From: an uncultured Oscillibacter sp.
GTDB lineage: Bacteria; Bacillota; Clostridia; Oscillospirales; Oscillospiraceae
Length of the DNA stretch: 64,000 nt
Assembly: GCA_910583785.1 (NCBI GenBank)
Contig: CAJTZK010000006.1
Span: 115,783 to 179,782, forward strand
Direction: 5' to 3'
The stretch's first letter is position 1. Each line of letters starts with the position of its first letter. This document shows, piece by piece, positions 33,806-41,437 of this stretch. Made by a program: the position numbers and the translations under genes. The notes under the pieces are model-generated. The model had not been told where the DNA came from and did not search any database. It saw only the letters and a list, made by a program, of their open reading frames with translations.

Positions 33806-33838
33806 CCTCCCGGCGGAGCTCCGTTCTCCGCCGGGAGG
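33806..33838 (+). terminator. Hairpin after ndoA
   Basis: Perfect 13-bp stem CCTCCCGGCGGAG / CTCCGCCGGGAGG (33806-33818 with 33826-33838). There is no T-run, so it may be a weak terminator or an RNA-stabilising hairpin before the next gene. Confidence 0.5.
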
Positions 33839-33856
33839 CATACGGAGGAGGTACAT

Positions 33857-34342
33857 ATGAAAAAAGACAGGTGGCTGCTGCGGGCAATTGTCCTGCTGGC
33901 CCTCAGCGCCGGGCTGATGACCACCGCCCTGGCGGCGGAGGCCGGGTCCAGTGGCGACCCGCTGGTGACCCTGAGCTATTTGAACGACACGTTTTTTAGC
34001 CAAATCATGCAGCGGGTGGACCAGAAGATTGCCGAGCGGACGGGACAGGCTCTCCCTGGCGGAAGCGCCTCCAGCGCCTCCTCCTTTGTGGTGGTTACCC
34101 TGAGCGGGGGGCAGACCCTCACCGGGGGCATCGGCTGCGAGGTGATGCTCCGGGTGGGCACCGCCGTCTGCGTGGCCCCCTCGGACCCGGGGCTCATCGA
34201 CGAAACTACCGCCGCCACCCTGGCGGACGGCGGTGCCCTGGTCCAGAACCACCTGTACATGATGACCATCGAGGGACGAGGCGTCCGGGCCACGGCGGGC
34301 ACCACCAAGGTCCTGGCCCGGGGGAGCTATACCGTGGCCTAG
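33857..34342 (+). CDS. Secreted protein of unknown function
   Basis: 161 residues with a clear signal peptide (MKKDRWLLRAIVLLALSAGL, cleavage near ALA-AEA). The mature part has a Ser/Ala-rich linker and a compact domain (VVTLSGGQTLTGGIGCEVML, then VGTAVCVAPSDPGLIDETTA). GGAGGAGG precedes the ATG. Similar small secreted proteins occur in clostridia, but I do not know a function. It follows ndoA by 56 nt and is ended by a strong terminator. Confidence 0.8.
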   Translation: MKKDRWLLRAIVLLALSAGLMTTALAAEAGSSGDPLVTLSYLNDTFFSQIMQRVDQKIAERTGQALPGGSASSASSFVVVTLSGGQTLTGGIGCEVMLRVGTAVCVAPSDPGLIDETTAATLADGGALVQNHLYMMTIEGRGVRATAGTTKVLARGSYTVA

Positions 34343-34355
34343 CTTACATAACCGG

Positions 34356-34391
34356 ACCCGTCTGCGCATAGGATAGCGCAGACGGGTTTTC
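34356..34391 (+). terminator. Terminator after the secreted protein gene
   Basis: 12-bp stem ACCCGTCTGCGC / GCGCAGACGGGT (34356-34367 with 34376-34387) followed by TTTC. Confidence 0.85.
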
Positions 34392-34419
34392 ATTTTAAAC
34401 GGCGGGAGGGACGGCAGAT

Positions 34420-34938
34420 ATGGACAAATTCCCCTTATTGCTGGAGGGCAGCCCCGCCGGGGAGCTGATTGCGGAACCGGAGGGCCTCTACACCTGGTTC
34501 TCCGCCCGCTGCCCCCTGCCGGACGGGCTCTGGTGCGCCTGGGCCGTGGGAGACCGGGGGGAGCTGCGGCTGGGGGTGCTGGAACCCGAGGGAACCCAGG
34601 GGACCATCCGCCGCCGCTTCTCCCGGCAGCTCACCGCCCCCCTGGGCCGCCTCCTCCGGGGGGAGGCCCGCCCAGCGGGAGCCCGGGAGCCGGAAACCTG
34701 GGAACCCGCCCCCGCCCCGGACCAGCTCTTCCGGGCCCCCTGGCTCCGCCAGAGGTTGAAGGGGGTCCAGGGGGCCCGGACCCGGCGGGCGGGGGCGGTC
34801 CGGTACCTGGCCCTGCCCTATGACCGGGGAAAGCCCTTCCCCCTGGCCACCCTGTTCTGCTTCGCCCGGCTCCGCGCCATCGGGGGGGCGTCCTATGTGG
34901 TTTACGCCTTTGATGCCCAGGAACGGCCCCTTTTCTGA
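34420..34938 (+). CDS. Hypothetical protein
   Basis: 172 residues, Arg/Pro/Gly-rich, no signal peptide or membrane helix. The C-terminal part GKPFPLATLFCFARL...GGASYVVYAFD looks like the ordered core. GGGAGGGACGGCAGAT precedes the ATG. Codon use matches the neighbours. No family recognised. Confidence 0.65.
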   Translation: MDKFPLLLEGSPAGELIAEPEGLYTWFSARCPLPDGLWCAWAVGDRGELRLGVLEPEGTQGTIRRRFSRQLTAPLGRLLRGEARPAGAREPETWEPAPAPDQLFRAPWLRQRLKGVQGARTRRAGAVRYLALPYDRGKPFPLATLFCFARLRAIGGASYVVYAFDAQERPLF

Positions 34939-35024
34939 GGCTTCCGGAAACGCCGGTTTAAGTTCCCAAAAATAGGGAAAAATTTTTTTAAAAAATATGA
35001 CAAATTTCTATCAATTTTAAGATT

Positions 35025-35038
35025 CTCATGATATAATA
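35025..35038 (+). promoter_or_regulatory. Extended -10 promoter of nrdR
   Basis: Consensus TATAAT (35033-35038) preceded by TGA, giving an extended -10 (TGnTATAAT), in an AT-rich 80-nt stretch. No good -35 is seen, which fits an extended -10 promoter. Confidence 0.65.
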
Positions 35039-35047
35039 CAGCCTAAC

Positions 35048-35130
35048 GTTCCCGGGACATCCTTGAAAGCGCCTTGGGAAGTACCAAAGGTGCCCGTACG
35101 TACGGACGCAGGCCGCCGGGAACCCGGCGG
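35048..35130 (+). promoter_or_regulatory. Structured leader of nrdR with alternative stems
   Basis: GTTCCCGG (35048-35055) can pair with CCGGGAAC (35116-35123), closing a domain that contains a CCTTGG/CCAAAGG hairpin. Alternatively CCGCCGGG (35113-35120) pairs with CCCGGCGG (35123-35130) immediately downstream. The two share 35116-35120 and 35123, so only one can form. The ribosome site follows at 35138. This is a candidate regulatory RNA of unknown class. Confidence 0.45.
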
Positions 35131-35148
35131 AGGATCAGGAGGTCCTTT

Positions 35149-35613
35149 ATGAAATGTCCCTATTGCGGCTTCAATGAGAGTAAGGTCATCGACTCCCGCC
35201 CGGCCGACGAGAACAACAGCATCCGCCGCCGGAGGGAGTGCCTTTCCTGCACGCGGCGCTTCACCACCTATGAGACGGTGGAAAGCCTCCCGGTGGTGGT
35301 GGTGAAGAAGGACGGCAGCCGCCAGAGCTTCGACCGGGAGAAGGTCCTGGGCGGCATGATCCGGGCCTGTGAGAAGCGGCCCGTCCCTCTGGCGCGGCTG
35401 GAAAAGGTAGCGGCGGAGATCGAGCAGGAGCTCCAGAATTCCATGGAACGGGAAATCAGCACGGAGGTCATCGGCGAGCGGGTCATGGAGAACCTGCGGA
35501 ATATCGACCAGGTGGCCTATGTCCGTTTCGCCTCCGTCTACCGGCAGTTTAAGGACATCGACAGCTTCATGGCGGAGCTGACCAAGCTGCTGGCGGAACA
35601 GGCCCCGCGGTAA
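35149..35613 (+). CDS. nrdR: Transcriptional repressor NrdR
   Basis: 154 residues, the exact family length. Zinc ribbon CPYCG...CLSC (Cys3, 6, 31, 34), followed by the ATP-cone (residues about 49-139; VVVKKDGSRQSFDREKVLGG). It binds NrdR boxes and represses ribonucleotide reductase genes in response to ATP/dATP. CAGGAGG precedes ATG 35149. No ribonucleotide reductase gene is in the window. Confidence 0.97.
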   Translation: MKCPYCGFNESKVIDSRPADENNSIRRRRECLSCTRRFTTYETVESLPVVVVKKDGSRQSFDREKVLGGMIRACEKRPVPLARLEKVAAEIEQELQNSMEREISTEVIGERVMENLRNIDQVAYVRFASVYRQFKDIDSFMAELTKLLAEQAPR

Positions 35614-35623
35614 GCGCCCTAAC

Positions 35624-35650
35624 GGCCCGCCGGAATTTTTCCGGCGGGCC
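35624..35650 (+). terminator. Terminator-like hairpin after nrdR
   Basis: 10-bp stem GGCCCGCCGG / CCGGCGGGCC (35624-35633 with 35641-35650), loop AATTTTT. The T-rich part is in the loop; the trailing sequence is not a clean T-run. Confidence 0.55.
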
Positions 35651-35663
35651 GGGATATTTCTCT

Positions 35664-35691
35664 TTGCAAAGCCCCGGATTTTTGCTATACT
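35664..35691 (+). promoter_or_regulatory. Promoter of ymdB and following genes
   Basis: -35 TTGCAA (35664-35669), 16-nt spacer, -10 TATACT (35686-35691). Confidence 0.65.
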
Positions 35692-35715
35692 ATGTCCTTA
35701 GATTGGAGGGCAGCT

Positions 35716-36489
35716 ATGCTGTATCACATTCTCGCCGTGGGCGACGTGGTGGGGGAGCCGGGGCTCCGCCACCTGGAGAGGGTCCTGCGGCCCCTGCAAA
35801 AACTCAAGAATATCTCCTTCACCGTGGTCAATGGGGAAAACGCCTCCGGCGTGGGCCTCACCCGGGACCAGGCGGAACGCATCCGGGACGCCGGGGCCGA
35901 TGCCGTCACCCTGGGGAACCACGCCTTCGGCAAGGCCCAGATCGGGGACCTGCTGGAGGACGCGGCCTGGCTCCTCCGGCCCGCCAACTACTCCGGCCGG
36001 GCCCCGGGCCACGGCTGCGGGCTGTTCGACCTGGGGGGCGTCCGCATCCGGGTGATGAACCTCATTGGGCGCTGCGGCCTGGCCTGGGGGGCGGATAACC
36101 CCTTCACCCTGGCGGACCGCCTGCTGGAGCGGGGGGAGGCGGACTTCACCCTGGTGGACTTCCACGCCGAGGCCACCAGTGAAAAGCTGGCCCTGGGCTA
36201 TTACCTGGACGGCCGGGTCTCCGCCCTCTGGGGCACCCACACCCATGTCCCCACCGCCGACGAGCGGGTCTATCCCAAAGGGACGGGCTATATCACGGAC
36301 CTGGGGATGACCGGGCCCGTGGAATCCGTCCTGGGCATCGAGCCCTGGCAGTCGGTGGAAAACTTCCTGGGCGGCCTGCCGGGGCGGTACAAGCACCCGG
36401 AGGGGCCCTGCAAAATGCAGGGGGCCGTCTTCACCCTGGACAGCGCCACGGGGCTGTGCACGGCGGTGGAGCGTATCGACATCCGGTGA
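35716..36489 (+). CDS. ymdB: YmdB-family metallophosphoesterase
   Basis: 257 residues, normal length. GDVVGEPG, VNGENASGVGLT, LGNHAFGK, LVDFHAEATSEK and GTHTHVPTADERV...TDLGMTGP form the dinuclear metal centre of YmdB/TIGR00282 proteins, which hydrolyse 2',3'-cyclic nucleotides and affect biofilm and sporulation decisions in Bacillus. GGAGGGCAGCT precedes the ATG. The stop overlaps the GTG of the next small gene. Confidence 0.95.
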   Translation: MLYHILAVGDVVGEPGLRHLERVLRPLQKLKNISFTVVNGENASGVGLTRDQAERIRDAGADAVTLGNHAFGKAQIGDLLEDAAWLLRPANYSGRAPGHGCGLFDLGGVRIRVMNLIGRCGLAWGADNPFTLADRLLERGEADFTLVDFHAEATSEKLALGYYLDGRVSALWGTHTHVPTADERVYPKGTGYITDLGMTGPVESVLGIEPWQSVENFLGGLPGRYKHPEGPCKMQGAVFTLDSATGLCTAVERIDIR

Positions 36490-36767
36490 AGGGGCGGCCC
36501 GGGTCCTGGGAAACCTGGAAAGCGTCCTGGCCTACTATGGCGGCCCTGTGGCTTTCCCGGCGCCGGGCCCGGCATTTCGGAACCGGGAGCCTTTGCGCCG
36601 CCGCCTTCTTCACCCTTGGCGAGGGGCTGGCCGTCTTTGCCCGGGCTATGGACGGCCATGGCGGCTACGTGGGGGTGGAACCCCTGGCCAGCCTGCTGGT
36701 TCTGGGCGTATCCACCGCCGCCGTATTTTGCGCCAGCCGGAAGAGAGAACCCGGCAGAGAGGATTGA
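36486..36767 (+). CDS. Small membrane protein coupled to ymdB
   Basis: 93 residues from GTG 36486, which overlaps the ymdB stop (GTGA). Two hydrophobic helices (about 35-51 and 62-82) separated by a Gly/His loop; basic N terminus and tail. No ribosome site of its own, consistent with coupling. No family recognised. The stop is 4 nt before the next start codon. Confidence 0.6.
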   Translation: MKGRPGSWETWKASWPTMAALWLSRRRARHFGTGSLCAAAFFTLGEGLAVFARAMDGHGGYVGVEPLASLLVLGVSTAAVFCASRKREPGRED

Positions 36768-36771
36768 GTGT

Positions 36772-37245
36772 ATGTCTATTGAAAACGTGAGAGCCTATTT
36801 CCAGCAATTCGGCATTGCGGACCGTATCCGGGAATTTGAGGTTTCCTCCGCCACGGTGGAGCTGGCGGCGGTGGCCGTGGGCGTGGAGGGCGCCCGGATT
36901 GCCAAGAGCCTCAGCTTCAAAGTGGAGGACAAGCCCATCATCATCGTGGTGGCCGGGGATGCCAAAATCGACAATAGCAAATACAAGGCCCAGTTCCATA
37001 CCAAGGCCAAAATGCTCACCCATGAGGAGGCCCACAGCCTCATCGGCCACGACGTGGGGGGCGTGTGCTCCTTCGCCCTGCCGGAGGACGTGAAGGTCTA
37101 CCTGGACGTGTCCCTCAAGCGGTTTGAGACTGTCTTCCCCGCCGCGGGCAGCGACAACAGCGCCATCGAGCTGGCCTGCGGGGAACTGGAGAAGTACTCC
37201 TCCAACTTCCAGGAGTGGGTGGACGTGTGCAAGGCCTGGCAGTAA
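36772..37245 (+). CDS. YbaK/EbsC-family aminoacyl-tRNA deacylase-like protein
   Basis: 157 residues, the single-domain editing fold: GVEGARIAKSLSFKVEDKPI then GDAKIDNSKYKAQF, MLTHEEAHSLIGHDVGGVCS and FALPEDVKVYLDVSLKRFETVFP. The Lys in AKSLSF and the GHxxGGVCP-like loop (here GHDVGGVCSF) are the family's active-site elements. Relatives deacylate mischarged tRNA (Cys-tRNA-Pro or Ala-tRNA-Pro). Confidence 0.9.
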   Translation: MSIENVRAYFQQFGIADRIREFEVSSATVELAAVAVGVEGARIAKSLSFKVEDKPIIIVVAGDAKIDNSKYKAQFHTKAKMLTHEEAHSLIGHDVGGVCSFALPEDVKVYLDVSLKRFETVFPAAGSDNSAIELACGELEKYSSNFQEWVDVCKAWQ

Positions 37246-37316
37246 CGTCTTCTGGAAAAACCGGGGAACCCCGGGCGGCTTTACCGCCCAGGGCCCCCGA
37301 TACCCAGAGGGCAGCA

Positions 37317-37352
37317 GCGGCCAGAAGAACGGGGCCCCGTTCTTCTGGCCGC
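37317..37352 (+). repeat. Perfect 36-nt palindrome
   Basis: GCGGCCAGAAGAACGGGG (37317-37334) is directly followed by its exact reverse complement (37335-37352). No T-run follows. It may act as a terminator of the ymdB-ybaK transcript or be an inserted palindromic element. Confidence 0.6.
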
Positions 37353-37410
37353 CCGGCGTTCCGCCCAGCTAAAGCGGCGGCGCAGAATGACTTCTACGGG
37401 AGGCGCGGTT

Positions 37411-38508
37411 ATGCTGAAATTTATCCACGCGGCGGACTTCCATCTGGACAGCGCTTTTGCCGCCCTGTCCGCCGGACGGGCGGCGGAGCGGCGGCGGGAG
37501 AGCCGGGAGCTGCCCTTCCGGCTGGCGGACTATGTGAACGCCCACGGCGTGCAGCTGGTGCTGCTGGCCGGGGACCTCTTTGACAGCGCCGCCCCCTACC
37601 GGGAGACCGGGGAGGCCCTGGCGGAGGCCCTGGGGCGGATGAAGGCCCAGGTCTTCGCCGCCCCGGGGAACCACGATTGGTACGGCCCCGGCAGCCCCTG
37701 GGTCACGGTGGACTGGCCGGAAAACGTACACGTCTTTCGGGAGAGCGCCATGGCCTCCGTGGACCTGCCGGACCTGGGCACCGCCGTCCACGGGGCGGCT
37801 TTCACCTCCCCGGACCAGGGAACCAGCCTCCTGGCGGGCTTCTCCGCGCCGGAGGATGGGCGCATCCACCTGGGCCTCCTCCACGGGGAAACCGGCCCGG
37901 CGGAGGCCCGTTATAATCCCCTGCGGCGGGAGGAGGTTTCCGCCAGCGGCCTGGACTACCTGGCCCTGGGGCACATTCACAAGCGGGGGGAGCCCAGGAC
38001 CTATGGGAGGACCCTCTGCGCCTGGCCCGGCTGCCTGGAGGGCCGGGGCTTTGACGAGCTGGGGGAGAAGGGCTTTTATGAGGGTACCATCGGCGGGGGC
38101 AACGTCTCCCTGTCCTTTGTGCCCTTTGCCGGGCGGCGGTATGAGGTCCTGGAGGTGGACGTGACGGGGAAGCCCTCGCCCCGGGCCGCCGTGGAGGCCG
38201 CCCTGCCGGGGGACACGGCCAACAATCTTTACCGCATACTCCTCACCGGAGAGGCCGGGGAGGGCGGCGGGGACGCCAAGGCCCTGGAGACGGCCCTGGC
38301 CGGGCGGTTCTACGCCCTGGAAGTCCGGGACCACACCCGGGTGGCAGCGGACATCTGGGCCCGCGCCGGGGAGGACTCCCTCCGGGGCCTGTTCCTCCGG
38401 GAGCTCCGGGCCCGGTGGGACGCCGCCGGGGACGAGGCGGAGCGGGAGGCCGTCGTCCAGGCGGTGCGCTTCGGCCTTGCCGCCCTGGACCACCGGGACC
38501 TGGGGTGA
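37411..38508 (+). CDS. SbcD/YhaO-like DNA-repair metallophosphoesterase
   Basis: 365 residues. HAADFHLDS, LLAGDLFD, APGNHDW and LGHIHKRGE are the Mre11/SbcD metal motifs in order; the C-terminal half is the capping domain. ATG 37411 is 8 nt after GGGAGG; an in-frame ATG at 37387 lacks a site. Such nucleases work with an SbcC/YhaN ATPase encoded next door, but no ATPase gene follows here. Confidence 0.9.
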   Translation: MLKFIHAADFHLDSAFAALSAGRAAERRRESRELPFRLADYVNAHGVQLVLLAGDLFDSAAPYRETGEALAEALGRMKAQVFAAPGNHDWYGPGSPWVTVDWPENVHVFRESAMASVDLPDLGTAVHGAAFTSPDQGTSLLAGFSAPEDGRIHLGLLHGETGPAEARYNPLRREEVSASGLDYLALGHIHKRGEPRTYGRTLCAWPGCLEGRGFDELGEKGFYEGTIGGGNVSLSFVPFAGRRYEVLEVDVTGKPSPRAAVEAALPGDTANNLYRILLTGEAGEGGGDAKALETALAGRFYALEVRDHTRVAADIWARAGEDSLRGLFLRELRARWDAAGDEAEREAVVQAVRFGLAALDHRDLG

Positions 38509-38626
38509 CGCGCCCCTGGGAGGCCCCCTTCCAGCAGCCTCCGCGCCCCCTGGGGCCCGGTGTCTTTCCCGGCCGGAACGGCGGGGGCCTGGCGCGCATT
38601 TTTTGACAGATATTCTGAAAAAATCC

Positions 38627-38655
38627 TTGCATTTGTGAACAGACTGTGATATCCT
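38627..38655 (+). promoter_or_regulatory. Promoter of rplS
   Basis: -35 TTGCAT (38627-38632), 17-nt spacer, -10 TATCCT (38650-38655). Confidence 0.6.
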
Positions 38656-38659
38656 ATTC

Positions 38660-38749
38660 AGGCTTACAAAAGGGCGGTCCTCTGCCGCGCGCGGAAAGAT
38701 GCGCAGAAAACGCGGGTAAGAACGCCTATTATAACAGGAGGAAACATCC
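38660..38749 (+). promoter_or_regulatory. Possible L19-type autoregulatory leader
   Basis: About 90 nt between the rplS promoter and start contain complementary GC-rich blocks (GGGCGG with CCGC; TGCGC with GCGC). Firmicutes rplS genes often carry an L19 leader; the sequence permits this but I cannot show the consensus. Confidence 0.3.
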
Positions 38750-39091
38750 ATGGATCTCATCAAGGAACTGAACAAAGAGGCGCTGGGCAAGGAAACGCCC
38801 AAGGTGCAGATCGGCGACACCGTCCGCGTCCACGTGAAGGTCAAGGAAGGCTCCCGGGAGCGCATCCAGGTCTTCGAGGGCACCGTCATCGCCAAGAAGC
38901 ACGGCGGCATTGAGGAAACCATCACCGTCCGCCGCATCTCCTACGGCGTGGGCGTGGAGAAGGTCTTCCCCGTGCACTCCCCCTCCATCGACACCATCCA
39001 GGTCGTCCGCAACGGCAAAGTCCGCCGGGCCAAGCTGTATTACCTGCGGGGCCGCGTGGGCAAGGCTGCCAAGATCAAGGAGAAGCTGTAA
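38750..39091 (+). CDS. rplS: 50S ribosomal protein L19
   Basis: 113 residues. The family signature IGDTVRVHVKVKEGSRERIQ and YGVGVEKVFPVHSPSID...KVRRAKLYYLRGRVGKAAKIKE is complete. CAGGAGG precedes the start. It stands alone with its own terminator, apart from rpsP-trmD. Confidence 0.98.
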   Translation: MDLIKELNKEALGKETPKVQIGDTVRVHVKVKEGSRERIQVFEGTVIAKKHGGIEETITVRRISYGVGVEKVFPVHSPSIDTIQVVRNGKVRRAKLYYLRGRVGKAAKIKEKL

Positions 39092-39100
39092 GCGCGCAAA

Positions 39101-39129
39101 AGAGAGGCGGAAGCCTCTCTTTTTCCTCT
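39101..39129 (+). terminator. Terminator of rplS
   Basis: 8-bp stem AGAGAGGC / GCCTCTCT (39101-39108 with 39113-39120), GGAA loop, followed by TTTTCCTCTT. Confidence 0.88.
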
Positions 39130-39157
39130 TGCATTTTCCGCCGGATTGTGCTATAAA
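39129..39157 (+). promoter_or_regulatory. Promoter of the T-box operon
   Basis: -35 TTGCAT (39129-39134), 17-nt spacer, -10 TATAAA (39152-39157). Confidence 0.75.
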
Positions 39158-39184
39158 GGAGAGAGTTAATCCCTTAAATCTGCG

Positions 39185-39418
39185 ATGAACGGGAAAATAA
39201 CGATCACGCCTCGCCAAGAGAGGACGGGCCTCCGGCTGCAAGCCCGTCCGCGACGCGCCGTTTGGTTCGCCCGGGAGCCGCCGTGGAGACACGGCCGGGC
39301 CGCCCTCCGTTACCAGGGCCTCGAGAGCGCGCCGCGAGGCGCGAATTTGGGTGGTACCGCGGAAGGATTTGCCTTTCGTCCCATGCTTGGGGCGGAGGGT
39401 TTTCTTTTTTTCCTTCCC
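39185..39418 (+). promoter_or_regulatory. T-box riboswitch (phenylalanine type)
   Basis: The antiterminator box TGGGTGGTACCGCGG (39348-39362) is an exact T-box motif. Upstream, AGAGAGGACGGGCC...GGCTGCAAGCCCGTCC (about 39218-39251) is the distal part of Stem I, and GGTTCGCC (about 39263-39270) offers a UUC specifier triplet for Phe. Downstream, GTCCC...GGGGC arms (about 39378-39393) followed by TTTTCTTTTTTT make the intrinsic terminator. Uncharged tRNA-Phe should allow read-through into the deacetylase-pheS-pheT genes. The specifier assignment is inferred from position and from the downstream pheS-pheT. Confidence 0.9.
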
Positions 39419-39444
39419 CACTTTTCAGAAAGGACCTGAGTGCC

Positions 39445-40344
39445 ATGCATACCCTCCCCCTGGCGCTGGCGCTGTCCCTGGCGCTGGCGGTTCCCACTCC
39501 CCTCTCCCCGGCCGTCCTGGCCTCCGCCCTCCCGGAGCGGCCTGCCGTCCAGGCCCAGGAATCCGCCCCGGAACCCCCCAGGATTTATCCCTCCTCCCCG
39601 GAGGGCGCTCCGGCGGCCTACGAGCTCCGCCTGCCCGTGCTGATGTACCACCACGTGGTCCCCGGCTGGCAGGCGTGCAACGAGATGACCGTCACCGTGG
39701 AGCGGCTGGAACAGGACCTCCAGTGGCTGGCGGAAAACGGCTACCGCACCGTCCTCCCCCGGGAGCTGGCGGCGGGACAGCCCCTGCCGGAAAAGCCCGT
39801 CCTCCTCACGTTTGACGACGGCTACCGGAGCAATTACGACCTGGCCTACCCCCTTCTTCAAAAGTACCAAGCCAAGGCCGCCATCGCCGTCATGGCCTAC
39901 ATGCAGGACAACCCCGGAGGGAACTTCCTCACCTGGGACATGTGCCGGGAAATGACCGCCTCCGGGCTGGTGGAGATTGGCTCCCACGGCTACGCCATCC
40001 ACAACCTGGACGGTCGGATGGGGAACTTCGCTCCCGGCCAGGCCAACGGCGTCCAGCGGCGGAAGGGCGAGTCCGGCAGCGATTTCCACTGCCGGGTGCT
40101 GGAGGACCTCCGCTATAGCTTCGAGCGCATCGCCCGGGAGACCGGGGTCCCGCCCTCCTACTTTGCCTATCCCTTTGGCAAGACGGACCCAGACGCCGAC
40201 GCGTACCTGGAGGCCCTGTTCCCCGTGACAGCGGTGACGGGGCCGGGGAAGCACGCCGCAGACCTGTCCAAGGGGCTCCACCAGCTTCCCCGCTTCACCG
40301 TCACCATGGAGCGCCCGCCCTGGGCGCTGCTGAACAATTCCTGA
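39445..40344 (+). CDS. Polysaccharide deacetylase (NodB type), secreted
   Basis: 299 residues. N-terminal hydrophobic signal (about 4-28), a Pro-rich linker and a NodB domain: YELRLPVLMYHHV, LLTFDDGYRSNYD (catalytic Asp-Asp), EIGSHGYAIHNLD (metal His pair) and PPSYFAYPFGKTD. It should remove acetyl groups from peptidoglycan or another wall glycan outside the cell. The gene lies between the T-box and pheS, with only 33 nt before pheS and no promoter of its own visible, so it belongs to the Phe-responsive transcript. Confidence 0.92.
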   Translation: MHTLPLALALSLALAVPTPLSPAVLASALPERPAVQAQESAPEPPRIYPSSPEGAPAAYELRLPVLMYHHVVPGWQACNEMTVTVERLEQDLQWLAENGYRTVLPRELAAGQPLPEKPVLLTFDDGYRSNYDLAYPLLQKYQAKAAIAVMAYMQDNPGGNFLTWDMCREMTASGLVEIGSHGYAIHNLDGRMGNFAPGQANGVQRRKGESGSDFHCRVLEDLRYSFERIARETGVPPSYFAYPFGKTDPDADAYLEALFPVTAVTGPGKHAADLSKGLHQLPRFTVTMERPPWALLNNS

Positions 40345-40377
40345 GACAACACATCCAAAGAAAAGGAGCACCATTCT

Positions 40378-41403
40378 ATGAAAGAACAGTTGGAAGCCAT
40401 CCGCCAAGGAGCCCTGGAGTCCATCGCCGCCTCCCAGGAGACCACCGGGCTGGAGGCCCTCCGGGTCAAATACCTGGGCAAGAAGGGCGAGCTCACCGCC
40501 GTGCTGAAGCAGATGGGCGGCCTGTCCGCCGAGCTCCGGCCCGTCATAGGCCAGCTGGCCAACGATGTCCGGGCCAGCCTGGAGCAGGCCATTGAGGCCC
40601 AGTCCGCCGTCCTCTCCCGGAAGGCCCTGGAGGCCAAGCTGGCGGCGGAGGCCGTGGACGTGACCATCCCCGGGAAAAAGCCCCCCCTGGGCCACAAGCA
40701 CCCCATGTATTCCGTCCTGGACGAGATGAAGGAAATCTTTTTGAACATGGGCTTTGAGATCATGGACGGCCCGGAGATCGAGCAGGCAGACTACAACTTC
40801 ACTAAGCTCAATGCCCCGGAGAACCACCCCTCCCGGGACTGGACGGATACCTTTTATTTAAAGGAGGACTCCTCCGTCCTCCTCCGGTCCCAGACCTCCC
40901 CCATGCAGATCCGGGCCATGGAGGGCTACGGCGTGCCCATCCGCATGATCTCCGCCGGGCGGGTGTACCGCAAGGATGAGGTGGACGCCACCCACTCCCC
41001 CATGTTCCACCAGATCGAGGGCCTGGTGGTGGACAAGGGCATCACCATGGCGGACCTCAAGGGGACGCTGAACGCCGTTATCCGGGAGATCTACGGCCCG
41101 GAGACCGTCACCCGCTTCCGGCCCCACCACTTCCCCTTCACGGAGCCCAGCTGCGAGGTGGACATCCAGTGCTATAAATGCGGCGGCCAGGGCTGCCCCA
41201 CCTGCAAGGGCGAGGGCTGGATTGAAATTCTGGGCGCGGGCATGGTCCACCCCAAGGTACTGCGGAACTGCGGCATCGACCCGGAGGAGTACTCCGGCTT
41301 CGCCTTCGGCATGGGCCTGGAGCGTCTGGCCCTGGGGCGGTATAAGATTTCCGACATGCGGTTGATCTTTGAAAACGACGTCCGGTTCTTAGAACAATTC
41401 TAA
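40378..41403 (+). CDS. pheS: Phenylalanyl-tRNA synthetase alpha subunit
   Basis: 341 residues. Coiled-coil N terminus (1-90), then the class II core with motif 2 (LLRSQTSPMQIRAM, SAGRVYRKDEVDATHSPMFHQ) and motif 3 (FGMGLERLALGRYKI). AAAAGGAG precedes the start. Forms an alpha2-beta2 enzyme with PheT. Confidence 0.98.
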   Translation: MKEQLEAIRQGALESIAASQETTGLEALRVKYLGKKGELTAVLKQMGGLSAELRPVIGQLANDVRASLEQAIEAQSAVLSRKALEAKLAAEAVDVTIPGKKPPLGHKHPMYSVLDEMKEIFLNMGFEIMDGPEIEQADYNFTKLNAPENHPSRDWTDTFYLKEDSSVLLRSQTSPMQIRAMEGYGVPIRMISAGRVYRKDEVDATHSPMFHQIEGLVVDKGITMADLKGTLNAVIREIYGPETVTRFRPHHFPFTEPSCEVDIQCYKCGGQGCPTCKGEGWIEILGAGMVHPKVLRNCGIDPEEYSGFAFGMGLERLALGRYKISDMRLIFENDVRFLEQF

Positions 41404-41437
41404 CCCGCCGCCAAATTAAAATGAGGAGTTATCAGCT

